Shown: positions 1 to 7,560 of the stretch, piece by piece
How the letters are laid out: every line of letters starts with the position of its first letter
Position numbering within the stretch: position 1 is the first letter of the stretch
Notes under the pieces: model-generated
The model's input: only the letters and a program-made list of their open reading frames with translations
Databases searched by the model: none
What the model was told of the DNA's origin: nothing
From: a bacterium
GTDB taxonomy: Bacteria > Babelota > Babeliae > Babelales > Babelaceae
DNA: 64,000 bases
Assembly (NCBI GenBank): GCA_023428375.1
Contig: JAEYYR010000001.1
Coordinates: 248,001-312,000 of the forward strand
Direction: 5' to 3'
Translations under genes and position numbers: made by a program

Positions 1-243
1 ACCAGGTCTGTTTGGCATAGGCGCTGAGCTATACGGCCTTGGTGCTGGCGCATTTGAACCCTGTTGAGGCACTAAAGGCGCTTGTTGTGTTTGTGGTCTT
101 GGCTTACTAACCATAGCTGATGGCGTTTGAGCTATTGATGTAGCAGTGTTATTCACACTACGTGCAACACCTTCAAACAATGCCAACGCGTTAACGCTTA
201 ACAACGCACTTAATGTTAAAAGTATTTTATTAGTAGGTTTCAT
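1..243 (-). CDS. Secreted Pro/Gln-rich protein, N-terminal part only
   Basis: The gene runs off the left edge, so only its first 81 codons are visible. The ATG at 243 is preceded by GGAG about 6 bases upstream. Residues 1-22 form a typical Sec signal peptide (basic MKPTNK, then a Leu/Ala-rich core ending near ALA). The remainder is low-complexity, rich in Pro, Gln, Ala and Ser, as in extended surface or linker regions. It starts 36 bp downstream of the gene ending at 280 on the same strand, so the two are probably co-transcribed. The family is not recognised. Confidence 0.75.
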   Translation of the reverse strand, partial: MKPTNKILLTLSALLSVNALALFEGVARSVNNTATSIAQTPSAMVSKPRPQTQQAPLVPQQGSNAPAPRPYSSAPMPNRPG

Positions 244-279
244 ATAATTCTCCTTTATTATTGTTTATAGATTTCATTA

Positions 280-756
280 CTACTTATTAAATTCTTCAAA
301 AGGATCTTCATAAACGCTTTCGCGATCAAGTTCCATATCTTGTGAAATTGATGATAATGCCGCTTCTCGGTGTGCAATTGCTCTCTCACGACGATCTAAT
401 TCCTGCTCACGCTCACTCAAGGTTGCTTGAGCATTGCGCTGCATTTCAGTTCTCTGCAGAACATTATCACGTTGATGCATATTTATATGGCGATTAACTT
501 CTCCATAAGAATCATAGCCATCATCAATATATTCTTCATAATATGTTGGTGAAGATTCGTAATAAACAGGGGTTGATTGGTAATAAACGGGTTCACGCTC
601 AATGTAAACAGTTTGGGGTTGTGATGCTTGATTAATCATAGCTCCCAGTGCCATACCCCCTAAAACACCACCTGCAATGGCACCGCCCCTTCCAGCCTCT
701 ATAGCGAAAGAAGCAAATAATGGTATTAAAAGCGCATAAAGAATATATTTCTTCAT
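280..756 (-). CDS. Exported glycine-zipper / Tyr-rich / coiled-coil protein
   Basis: A 158-residue protein of unknown function in three visible blocks. Residues 1-21 look like a signal peptide. Residues 23-40 are a glycine-zipper segment (GGAIAGGVLGGMALGAM), a pattern that in other proteins packs helices in or against membranes. Residues 50-84 are dense in Tyr, with repeated VYY, TYY and SPTYY units. Residues 95-145 are highly charged (REQELDRRERAIAHRE) and likely a coiled coil. This suggests an envelope-associated structural protein, but no family is recognised. It lies upstream of the gene starting at 243 on the same strand. Confidence 0.75.
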   Translation of the reverse strand: MKKYILYALLIPLFASFAIEAGRGGAIAGGVLGGMALGAMINQASQPQTVYIEREPVYYQSTPVYYESSPTYYEEYIDDGYDSYGEVNRHINMHQRDNVLQRTEMQRNAQATLSEREQELDRRERAIAHREAALSSISQDMELDRESVYEDPFEEFNK

Positions 757-850
757 TAAAAACCCTTATTTTGCTCTTATTTTTATCTTCTTTAGGATAC
801 AAAAAGGGCTTGCTAAGACGCAATACATGTGGATTGTTTACATGAAAAAC

Positions 851-886
851 ATTTTGCATAATTTTATTCACTAAATTATGCAAAAT
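851..886. promoter_or_regulatory. Perfect 14-bp AT-rich inverted repeat between divergent genes
   Basis: ATTTTGCATAATTT at 851-864 is exactly mirrored by AAATTATGCAAAAT at 873-886 around an 8-base loop. It lies in the 263-bp gap (757-1019) between the leftward gene starting at 756 and the rightward gene starting at 1020. No terminator is needed there, so a protein-binding dyad or transcript hairpin is more likely. Nothing else was seen in the gap. Confidence 0.55.
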
Positions 887-1019
887 ACAAAATAGATACT
901 TCAATAAAATTGCAAAACACCCGGTAAAAATATTTTCTAATAAAAACATAATTAAAAAATTGATTAAATATATCACAGAATATATATTGTTAAAAAAATA
1001 ATTATACACCTGGAAAACA

Positions 1020-2138
1020 ATGAGCCTTATTATAATTTTGTTATGTCTTATCACATGTATAACAAATACCGCAGACAACAGTAATGAAAATAATAACAAT
1101 AAAAGAAAATTAGACGCTACTGATTTACAAATACAAAAAGCTGTTAAATATACGCAAATCATACGATTTAATTTTAAAAATGATGAAGAACTTAATGTTG
1201 TAGATAATCTTGCTCAATATCTGCGCGCTAGGGAAAAGAGCGTTATAAATGATATTTCTGCAACGTTTGATCATCCTAATGAATTGACCATTGACGTGCC
1301 TTTCGAATGCAATTCAAAAATCATATTACCCGCGATACTTAAAGCACTTCCAAATGGTACTGAACAGCAGGTTATAAAATCTCTGCTAAATAATGCAAAA
1401 TTTAGTTATGCGGAAAAATGCCACGCAATGCAGAATGCTGAAAGATTTTTTCATTTTATCGGTACATTTGACTATCTAACTAGCTATATCAACGAAGATG
1501 CGATCTTACCATATTTAATAGAACAAAATGATCTAAATACGCCGCAGAGTGATTTTGATTATTTGTATGCATTAGAACTCAAAAAATTGGAAAAAGAACA
1601 AAAAGACAAAAAAATAGTTTATTTACCAGCAGTTAAAGATAAGTTATTAATCCGAGCACTCAATGTAACGCTTAATAAAATTTTACAGCAAGTACAATTG
1701 CACAATGCAAAAGATATTGAAAAAAAATTGTATATTAACTTAATGACAACCCAGAATGTTCATATTATTGCCGCAATATTTGGGTTACCCCAATTTAGAT
1801 CCCACGAAACTGTATCACTATTATTCCAAGAATGCATTATTAACAATTTATGCAATCTTTATCAATTTGATGGCTTTATGAAATATCATAAAGCGCTAGA
1901 ATTTCCTTTTATCACTGAAAATTTAATGCTTGAAACCTACAAAGGCACAAAATGTTTTCAAGAATTTTACGCGAGCTACTCTTTATCCACGATGCAAAAT
2001 ACGCATCATGCTCGACAATTTCAAGAATTTATTACAACGCCAGAAACAATAAATCGCGCTTTCTATTCTAACATTTCCTCAACAGATCGCACCGATGACC
2101 CGCAAATAATTGCAGAAAAATTATTAACACAAAAATAA
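1020..2138 (+). CDS. Secreted protein with a Skp1/BTB-like segment
   Basis: 372 residues. Residues 1-18 are a hydrophobic export signal, followed by an Asn-rich linker. Residues about 46-168 follow the Skp1/BTB order: beta strand (IIRFNF), an acidic turn, V-x-NLAQYL helix, a SVIND helix, a strand with VPF, a helix IILPAILKAL, then a helical pair with the FFHFIGTFDYLTSYI pattern typical of the Skp1 AANYLDI region. The same segment aligns with the second domain of the protein at 2345-3925. The C-terminal 200 residues are helical and unassigned. The fold is inferred by eye. Such a domain in an exported protein could engage a host cullin-type ubiquitin ligase. The start lacks a strong Shine-Dalgarno. 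Confidence 0.7.
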   Translation: MSLIIILLCLITCITNTADNSNENNNNKRKLDATDLQIQKAVKYTQIIRFNFKNDEELNVVDNLAQYLRAREKSVINDISATFDHPNELTIDVPFECNSKIILPAILKALPNGTEQQVIKSLLNNAKFSYAEKCHAMQNAERFFHFIGTFDYLTSYINEDAILPYLIEQNDLNTPQSDFDYLYALELKKLEKEQKDKKIVYLPAVKDKLLIRALNVTLNKILQQVQLHNAKDIEKKLYINLMTTQNVHIIAAIFGLPQFRSHETVSLLFQECIINNLCNLYQFDGFMKYHKALEFPFITENLMLETYKGTKCFQEFYASYSLSTMQNTHHARQFQEFITTPETINRAFYSNISSTDRTDDPQIIAEKLLTQK

Positions 2139-2139
2139 C

Positions 2140-2170
2140 AGGAGGCGACAAACGCCTCCTCTTTATTTAA
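2140..2170. terminator. Hairpin terminator, 8-bp stem
   Basis: AGGAGGCG (2140-2147) pairs with CGCCTCCT (2153-2160) around ACAAA, directly after the stop of the 1020-2138 gene, and is followed by the T-rich CTTTATTT. On the other strand the stem is followed by GTTATTTTTG, so it may act both ways. Confidence 0.75.
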
Positions 2171-2219
2171 GAAATTTATCTATCCATGCTTGTGCAATCA
2201 AATCAGGCGTTTCCCAGTA
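2163..2219 (-). pseudogene. Possible 3' gene remnant (18 codons plus stop)
   Basis: Read leftward, 2219-2163 encodes an unusually protein-like tail (YWETPDLIAQAWIDKFLK) ending in TAA, immediately before the hairpin at 2140-2160. A stop lies just upstream in the same frame and no start or Shine-Dalgarno is present. It could be the eroded end of a lost leftward gene that used this terminator. It may equally be chance. Confidence 0.25.
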
Positions 2220-2251
2220 TTATTTTCTAACAAATACTATGAGAAACGCCT
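2205..2251. repeat. Long imperfect inverted repeat
   Basis: AGGCGTTTC (2205-2213) pairs with GAAACGCCT (2243-2251), and inside it AGTAT (2216-2220) pairs with ATACT (2234-2238). It lies about 90 bp upstream of the gene at 2345 and overlaps the possible gene remnant. No U-tract follows, so it is not a standard terminator. Confidence 0.45.
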
Positions 2252-2344
2252 ATCTTAAAAGAAAAATATAATTTTTTATTGCTGGTAATTTCATAAAATG
2301 AGTATGTTTATTATAAAATAACTTATTATAGTAATGGAGCCCTG

Positions 2345-3925
2345 ATGTCTTTACATCCGATTAAATATATATTTTTCACTTGCCTGTCTTTATCATTATT
2401 GGCTACCGAATTCCCCCAAACAGTTCTGTTGCAAGATATAAACGCTCAATTGATACAATTTCGCACCAACCGGCTTAAAACTAATGAGCAGATCGAATGT
2501 TTTAGAAAAGTGCCTATTTTTTCAACTATCGCGACACAAAAACAGCCCATCATGCTCCCTATCACTCATGGGGATTTCATGCAATTTTTAGATTTTTGTT
2601 CAAAAAAAGATGAATCTCATGAAGCCCTAGAGACTTCTTTCGGTAATATTGATAAAGGTATCGCAGTATTAGATGCCCTACAATTTCCTTACCAGAAACT
2701 AAAACGAAAAAACGAAGAACAAACACAACATTCAATAAAAAAACCCAAAGAAGAAAATGAATCGACTCAAGAAAAAATCATTTTTCTATTTCCTGATAAC
2801 TCACTCTATCCAGTAGAAGGAAATTTGGCTTTACGATTGAAGGAAACGCCTAACTCAGTATTAAACGAACTGTATGAGGATTTTCAACAACCAAAAACAT
2901 TAAAAGTTACTATCCCCTTCAAAGTTGAAAAACAAATTATGGCTTCGTTTATTAGCTACTGGGAGAATCTAGATGAATTTATTCTTATAAGAGATAGATT
3001 AACTGAATCAATCAATCAGACGCCCTCATTAAATTTTATTAAAGAGCAATCTGACAAAATGAAAAAAGTATACGAACTTGCACATTATCTTGAACTTAAA
3101 AATCTAGAAGTTCAACTTGCCGATGCATTACTGTACAGTAAGTATTTACAGGATGTTCTAGCAATCGAACAACTTCTATCAACAAACCTGCCATTTCAAG
3201 AACTTATTAAAAAAGCAAAAAATTTAATAGCATTGCACGTCGTGGAACCGCAAAAAAAATACAATGGTTCGACATTTACCATTGAAAACAAAAAAATTGA
3301 ATCAATGCAAACAATCATCAATTCAATTGCAATACTTTATGATTTTTTTTCTGATGGTATAACATTTGCATTACATCACAATAAGAAACAACTCGCACTT
3401 TTCTTATTTAATATTCTGCAAGAATCAACTGATCCATATTTTGCATCAACATCCATTTTGATGCAATTTTCTGATGCCGAATTACCTCTTACAACAAAAA
3501 GCTTAGATTTAAGATATTTTATAGAAAAACTTAATGTAGTTTTAATTTCCATAAAAGATGTCGAAGTTGTTGAACAATATGTTGATTCCATCATGCAATT
3601 ACTCACTCAATTGGGTTTAAACGAAGAAGAAACAGAAAAAATAAAAGATACGGTGTATATAAATTGGAATATAATTTTGTTCGATAATCCTGAGGTAACC
3701 TCATTTGCGCAAAACAAATTTAAACGTGGATTCGAGCAACATTTAGATAATTTGAACAAAACCACCGGTAAAAATTATCGCAACTATAAATCAGCAGCAA
3801 TGCATTCACTCACTATGCGAATATATAGAATGGATGGATCTTATGAAGTGTTGCGCAAAAATTCATTTTCTAAACAAGATCAATTAACGATTCTTACTGG
3901 AAGATTTGCTTCAAAATTGATTTGA
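2345..3925 (+). CDS. Secreted protein with two Skp1/BTB-like segments
   Basis: 526 residues with a signal peptide at 1-20. Residues 25-116 (TVLLQD strand, IMLPIT, FMQFLDFC helix, GIAVLDALQFP) and residues 143-270 (IIFLFPDN strand, GNLALRL, TLKVTIPF, IMASFISYW, then MKKVYELAHYLELKNLE) both look like the strand-helix order of Skp1/BTB domains; the last motif closely resembles the Skp1 LILAANYLDIKGL region. A Lys/Glu-rich linker at 117-142 separates them. The C-terminal half is helical and unassigned. The second domain aligns with the neighbouring protein at 1020-2138, so the two are diverged paralogs. GGAG precedes the ATG. A host-ubiquitin role is inference only. Confidence 0.75.
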   Translation: MSLHPIKYIFFTCLSLSLLATEFPQTVLLQDINAQLIQFRTNRLKTNEQIECFRKVPIFSTIATQKQPIMLPITHGDFMQFLDFCSKKDESHEALETSFGNIDKGIAVLDALQFPYQKLKRKNEEQTQHSIKKPKEENESTQEKIIFLFPDNSLYPVEGNLALRLKETPNSVLNELYEDFQQPKTLKVTIPFKVEKQIMASFISYWENLDEFILIRDRLTESINQTPSLNFIKEQSDKMKKVYELAHYLELKNLEVQLADALLYSKYLQDVLAIEQLLSTNLPFQELIKKAKNLIALHVVEPQKKYNGSTFTIENKKIESMQTIINSIAILYDFFSDGITFALHHNKKQLALFLFNILQESTDPYFASTSILMQFSDAELPLTTKSLDLRYFIEKLNVVLISIKDVEVVEQYVDSIMQLLTQLGLNEEETEKIKDTVYINWNIILFDNPEVTSFAQNKFKRGFEQHLDNLNKTTGKNYRNYKSAAMHSLTMRIYRMDGSYEVLRKNSFSKQDQLTILTGRFASKLI

Positions 3926-3931
3926 TATACC

Positions 3932-3982
3932 AAAATTAAAAAGAACGGGACTCAAAGTATGAGTCCCGTTCTTTTTAATTTT
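3932..3982. terminator. Bidirectional terminator, perfect 23-bp stem
   Basis: The arms 3932-3954 and 3960-3982 are perfectly complementary around a 5-base loop, with a GC core (GAACGGGACTCA) flanked by A- and T-tracts. It separates the convergent genes at 2345-3925 and 3981-4355 and overlaps the latter's stop codon. Confidence 0.9.
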
Positions 3983-4355
3983 ATGAATTTAATGCATTAT
4001 TAACTACATCTGCTAATGATTGCGCCGACCAACCAGCACCTTCTCTGCGCATAATTTCTCGACCATTGACAAAAACAATGATGGTTGGGAATCTTCTTAC
4101 CCCATACCGAGAAGTAACTGCACGGTTATTGCCACTCACTTCTAAGAAAGCAACATTTGGATCTGCTGAAAATAGATTAGAAGCTGCATTAAAAATTGGA
4201 GCTAATCGGCCACATGGTGCACATCCTGGTAAAAAGAATTTTACAATCACCACTTTTTTGCTTGATAGATATTGATCAAAATTACCAACGTTTTGCACAA
4301 CAGCAAATACATTAAGTTGAGCCACTATTAATAAACCCAATACGTAATTCTTCAT
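3981..4355 (-). CDS. Exported thioredoxin-fold protein (CAPC active site)
   Basis: 124 residues. Signal peptide at 1-18, then a single thioredoxin domain: the strand VVIVKFF leads into PGCAPCGR, giving the redox pair Cys45-Cys48, and FPTIIVF supplies the cis-Pro loop. The CAPC motif differs from the CGPC of cytosolic thioredoxin. It should exchange disulfides outside the cytoplasmic membrane. The second copy at 5889-6254 shares YLSSKKVVIVK. Each lies divergently upstream of a beta-propeller-like secreted protein, implying duplication of the pair. AAGGAG precedes the ATG. Substrate unknown. Confidence 0.9.
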   Translation of the reverse strand: MKNYVLGLLIVAQLNVFAVVQNVGNFDQYLSSKKVVIVKFFLPGCAPCGRLAPIFNAASNLFSADPNVAFLEVSGNNRAVTSRYGVRRFPTIIVFVNGREIMRREGAGWSAQSLADVVNNALNS

Positions 4356-4536
4356 TCACCTACTCCTTTATAAGCTGTTCAAAGACATACTTACTGTGTT
4401 AAAGAGCATCTTGCATTTTCAATAGTTTATTATTGTTCTTTCTATCTGACACGAAACTAAAGACAAAAAAATAGCGATTGATATACTTATTTTAAATTTA
4501 TTAGTTATTAATCAAATAGTTATTGAAAGTGATGCT

Positions 4537-5838
4537 ATGATTAAATTATCCATAAAATATGCAATATTCATTTTTGTCCCAATAATTTTGGCACATGAAA
4601 ATAACAATCAAATGACATCATATGTCACAGCTTTACATCAAGGATTTAATGAACCATTAAATTCGCAGTTCGTTGAATCTCTAAAACAACAGTTCCCTAA
4701 TAATAACAAAGAATTTGAACGTCAAGTGCTATTGCCTCAAACAATCTCTCGCAGTTTTGCAATAGAAGAGCCTGCTGAAATAGTAACCGCAGCCTTTCCT
4801 ACCGCCTATACTTCACTAGATTTTATTGCCGAAAATTATAGCATTTGGAAAGCACGTAATCATTATCTTGTATTAAGAGATAAAAATATTGTCACCAATT
4901 TTGAAAGTGCTGCTGGTTTAATCTACAAAGAAACAGATAAAGCATTATGGATAGCACAAGATCGAACAAAACAGGATGCACATATATTGGTAATATCCAA
5001 AAGCGATAATTCAATAGTGAAATTTCCTTTGCAGTATACAAGTGTAGAATCATTTCAACATGAACCTCTATCCAAATCATTTTATTTAGTTTGTTATCCA
5101 CTCAATATGAATCGGAGCTTGTACAAAATATCTGAGGATCAACCATTCACGAAACAATTGATGCATGAATTTGTTAATTCAAGTCGAGAGTATAGCTGTC
5201 ACCAAGCATATCACTTGTTAAATGATCAGTTTTTTTTATTTGACAGTATAAATGATGATAGATGTTCAATTGTTGATCTAACAAATAAGAATGTCATTTC
5301 GTACATTGGAAAAAAAGACAAGAGAGTTCAAACAAAACTATCCCATTCAAAAAATATGCTTGCCCTCGTTGGTGATAAAATTAAATACAACTCTACACGC
5401 TTTAGCGTAATTATGTATGATATCTCTAACCTTCAACAACCTATAAAAGTTAAGCATTTGAAATTTAATAAACCCATTATTGATATGCAGTTTATTCCCG
5501 GTCAAGATCATAAAATTATCGTCGTAACGAATGAACCAAGCAGTCAAAGACTTCGACTTTATGATAGTCAATCAGATTTATTCGTGGATATACACACCGA
5601 CTTTATAAATCATGTTCGCATTAATCAAGAAACCCTCTATTTTTATAACTTCTTAGATAAAAAAGTAACAAATTGGGAAAATAACGAAGTGGACAGAGAC
5701 AAAAAGGCACTATATAAGGTTGATTATAAAGCATTATATATGTATCAATTATTGAAAGCATCAAAGCAATCACCGCTCGTGCCCACAGAATTTAATCTCA
5801 CCAGGGATTCTCGTTTAGAAGCTCCTGAATACAATTAA
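4537..5838 (+). CDS. Secreted beta-propeller-like protein, copy 1
   Basis: 433 residues. Signal peptide at 1-19 (IFVPIILA), a helical region to about residue 105, then repeated four-stranded beta units from about 105 to 400 that read like WD40-type blades (LVLRDK, HILVISKSDN, FSVIMYDISN, RLRLYDSQSD). It shares its plan and landmarks with the proteins at 6355-7560 and 7553-8839: a small-polar-W motif at the domain boundary, a YD-I/S blade ending, and a C-terminal YK/YE-x-L-x-x-YQL helix. The fold is by inspection. A scaffold or binding role outside the cell is plausible. The catalytic role, if any, is unknown. Confidence 0.75.
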   Translation: MIKLSIKYAIFIFVPIILAHENNNQMTSYVTALHQGFNEPLNSQFVESLKQQFPNNNKEFERQVLLPQTISRSFAIEEPAEIVTAAFPTAYTSLDFIAENYSIWKARNHYLVLRDKNIVTNFESAAGLIYKETDKALWIAQDRTKQDAHILVISKSDNSIVKFPLQYTSVESFQHEPLSKSFYLVCYPLNMNRSLYKISEDQPFTKQLMHEFVNSSREYSCHQAYHLLNDQFFLFDSINDDRCSIVDLTNKNVISYIGKKDKRVQTKLSHSKNMLALVGDKIKYNSTRFSVIMYDISNLQQPIKVKHLKFNKPIIDMQFIPGQDHKIIVVTNEPSSQRLRLYDSQSDLFVDIHTDFINHVRINQETLYFYNFLDKKVTNWENNEVDRDKKALYKVDYKALYMYQLLKASKQSPLVPTEFNLTRDSRLEAPEYN

Positions 5839-5847
5839 GCACAATAA

Positions 5848-5880
5848 AAGGCGCCGATATTAGGCGCCTTATTAATTATA
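5848..5880. terminator. Bidirectional terminator with GGCGCC stem
   Basis: AAGGCGCC (5848-5855) pairs with GGCGCCTT (5863-5870) around GATATTA between the convergent genes ending at 5838 and 5889. ATTAATTATA follows rightward; the A-rich left flank gives Us leftward. Confidence 0.85.
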
Positions 5881-5888
5881 ATACTTTG

Positions 5889-6254
5889 TTATTGCAATGC
5901 TTTAGTTACTGCTTGCGTGATATATGAAACAGAACAAGAACCAACATGTCGCATCACTTCTCTACCATCTTTATAGATGATAACTGTAGGGTAATTTTTA
6001 ACACCTAAAGATTTAGCTTTGTTGCCATTGATTTCAAGAAATGCAATATCATTGTGTTGTGCAAAATTATTCGATGCTTTTTGAAATTCTGGAGCTAAGC
6101 TATTACACGGCTTACAAAGAAATGGTGCATAAATTTTTACTATGACCACTTTCTTGCTTGAAAGATATGGTGCAATAGTATCAACATGATGTACTACTGC
6201 TGATAAGGAAATTGAAGCTATAAGTGAAAGCGCTAATGTATAATTTTTAAACAT
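5889..6254 (-). CDS. Exported thioredoxin-fold protein (CKPC active site)
   Basis: 121 residues, paralog of the protein at 3981-4355. Signal peptide at about 1-19 (LALSLIASISLSA), then one thioredoxin domain with APFLCKPCNS (Cys47 and Cys50) and YPTVIIY as the cis-Pro loop. Compared with copy 1 there are extra residues just before the active site, and the intervening pair is KP instead of AP, so redox potential or partner may differ. It is expected to act outside the cytoplasmic membrane. It sits divergently from the propeller-like gene at 6355, mirroring copy 1. Confidence 0.9.
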   Translation of the reverse strand: MFKNYTLALSLIASISLSAVVHHVDTIAPYLSSKKVVIVKIYAPFLCKPCNSLAPEFQKASNNFAQHNDIAFLEINGNKAKSLGVKNYPTVIIYKDGREVMRHVGSCSVSYITQAVTKALQ

Positions 6255-6354
6255 AATTAGTTTCCTTTATATATACTTTTTATTGTAGCTCATTAATTAT
6301 TCTTGTAACCTTTTACAGCACTTACCATTTAAACAGTTATACATCGATATTCTT

Positions 6355-7560
6355 ATGCTTTTGTTTTTATTAATAGCTTCATTAATTCACTGCAATGAAA
6401 ATCTTTCAATCAACGACAACAGGCCTGCGTTATTTCAAGGCACAATGATAGATGCATGCAAAAAAGCATTTAATCATCCTGAAATTGTTGATCAAAGTTT
6501 GTATTTTTTAGAACCTGCCATACAAAAAGAATTTAACGAATTTTTTGAAAAGAAATTATTAGACTATATCTATGAAAATGATGAATTACAAAAAATAAAA
6601 TCACGACTCAAAGCAGGCTTTACAAATCCACATTTGTTTTTTAAGCAGTTCTTAAATAATGCCACCATGAGTGTTTGGACGCGCTATTATGATGATACTA
6701 GTTACGGACGCACGAAAACAGGATGCTGTTTAGTAACTTCGACTGGTATTCATCAGCTATCAAACGAAGGTACTATAAAAATTGCGGAAAATGACACAAC
6801 GATTTTTTATACTACCGAGAAAGGATTGTTTTCGCTATCTAAAGAAACGTATCAATCACAATTTCTACTAAATACAAGTTATATTAATCGATTAAGATAT
6901 AATAAAACGTTAAATTTATTGTATTTAACCAGCGATCATTCAATAACGTTTTTAAAATCTAATGAAAATGTAACTATATTTGTTAAAGAGACGAGTTATC
7001 CACGAAGTTATAATCGTATTTTAAATACAGATTTCTATCTTATACAAACGGGCCATAAAGGCTCCTTTGTTTTTAATGAAATTTCAAAAGAAATAGAACC
7101 ACTTACCTCTTGTAGTGAGAGCAAAAAGAGTTTGTTTTCAGAATCAGGTAAAACTTTATGCGTACATGACAATGGCTTTATGTTGCATGTTTATAGAGTA
7201 TTACCGCAATCACCATTTGTTCAAAAAATAGTTACCCCACTTCCTTATCATGTGTATGCATTTAATTTTTTACCGAATAGCGATACGTTGATTGCTCTCA
7301 ACTACCAAATTCCGGGAAAACGTGGCTCGGGTCATCGTGTATGTATTTATGATATTGAAAATCAATGCGAACGCTTAACATTATTGCTCACTCATAGCGT
7401 CAAAAAATTTAATTTTATTGATAACAAAATGTGTTGCACCTCACATTCTGGCCGTGGAACATTAGTAATTGATTATGAAACATTATTGGGATATCAACTT
7501 ATAAAAAAAGCTATGAATAATGATTTCTGTATAAAACCAATAATATTGGGTAATGAATAA
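6355..7560 (+). CDS. Secreted beta-propeller-like protein, copy 2
   Basis: 401 residues. Short signal peptide (MLLFLLIASLIHC; the Cys at 13 might be lipidated, but the lipobox is poor). A helical region to about residue 105 is followed by beta-rich blades, with landmarks shared with copy 3 (ATMSVWT versus GSMSTWW, KGSFVFN versus KGSFVIN, LHVYR versus LHCYR, YETLLGYQL near the C terminus). It is Cys-rich for an AT-rich genome (CC pairs near residues 124 and 361), which fits the neighbouring exported thioredoxins acting on it. No clear Shine-Dalgarno is seen. Its end overlaps the next gene by 8 bp. Confidence 0.75.
   Translation: MLLFLLIASLIHCNENLSINDNRPALFQGTMIDACKKAFNHPEIVDQSLYFLEPAIQKEFNEFFEKKLLDYIYENDELQKIKSRLKAGFTNPHLFFKQFLNNATMSVWTRYYDDTSYGRTKTGCCLVTSTGIHQLSNEGTIKIAENDTTIFYTTEKGLFSLSKETYQSQFLLNTSYINRLRYNKTLNLLYLTSDHSITFLKSNENVTIFVKETSYPRSYNRILNTDFYLIQTGHKGSFVFNEISKEIEPLTSCSESKKSLFSESGKTLCVHDNGFMLHVYRVLPQSPFVQKIVTPLPYHVYAFNFLPNSDTLIALNYQIPGKRGSGHRVCIYDIENQCERLTLLLTHSVKKFNFIDNKMCCTSHSGRGTLVIDYETLLGYQLIKKAMNNDFCIKPIILGNE

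Noticed and set aside
632..1162. 176-codon leftward frame over the palindrome and the start of the 1020 gene
   Set aside because: It overlaps two better genes, shows hydrophobic low-complexity translation expected of AT-rich antisense, and has no ribosome-binding site.
3932..3982. 23-bp perfect inverted repeat considered as a transposon end
   Set aside because: It lies exactly between convergent stops with A/T-tracts on both sides, as a bidirectional terminator would, and no second copy or transposase is present.
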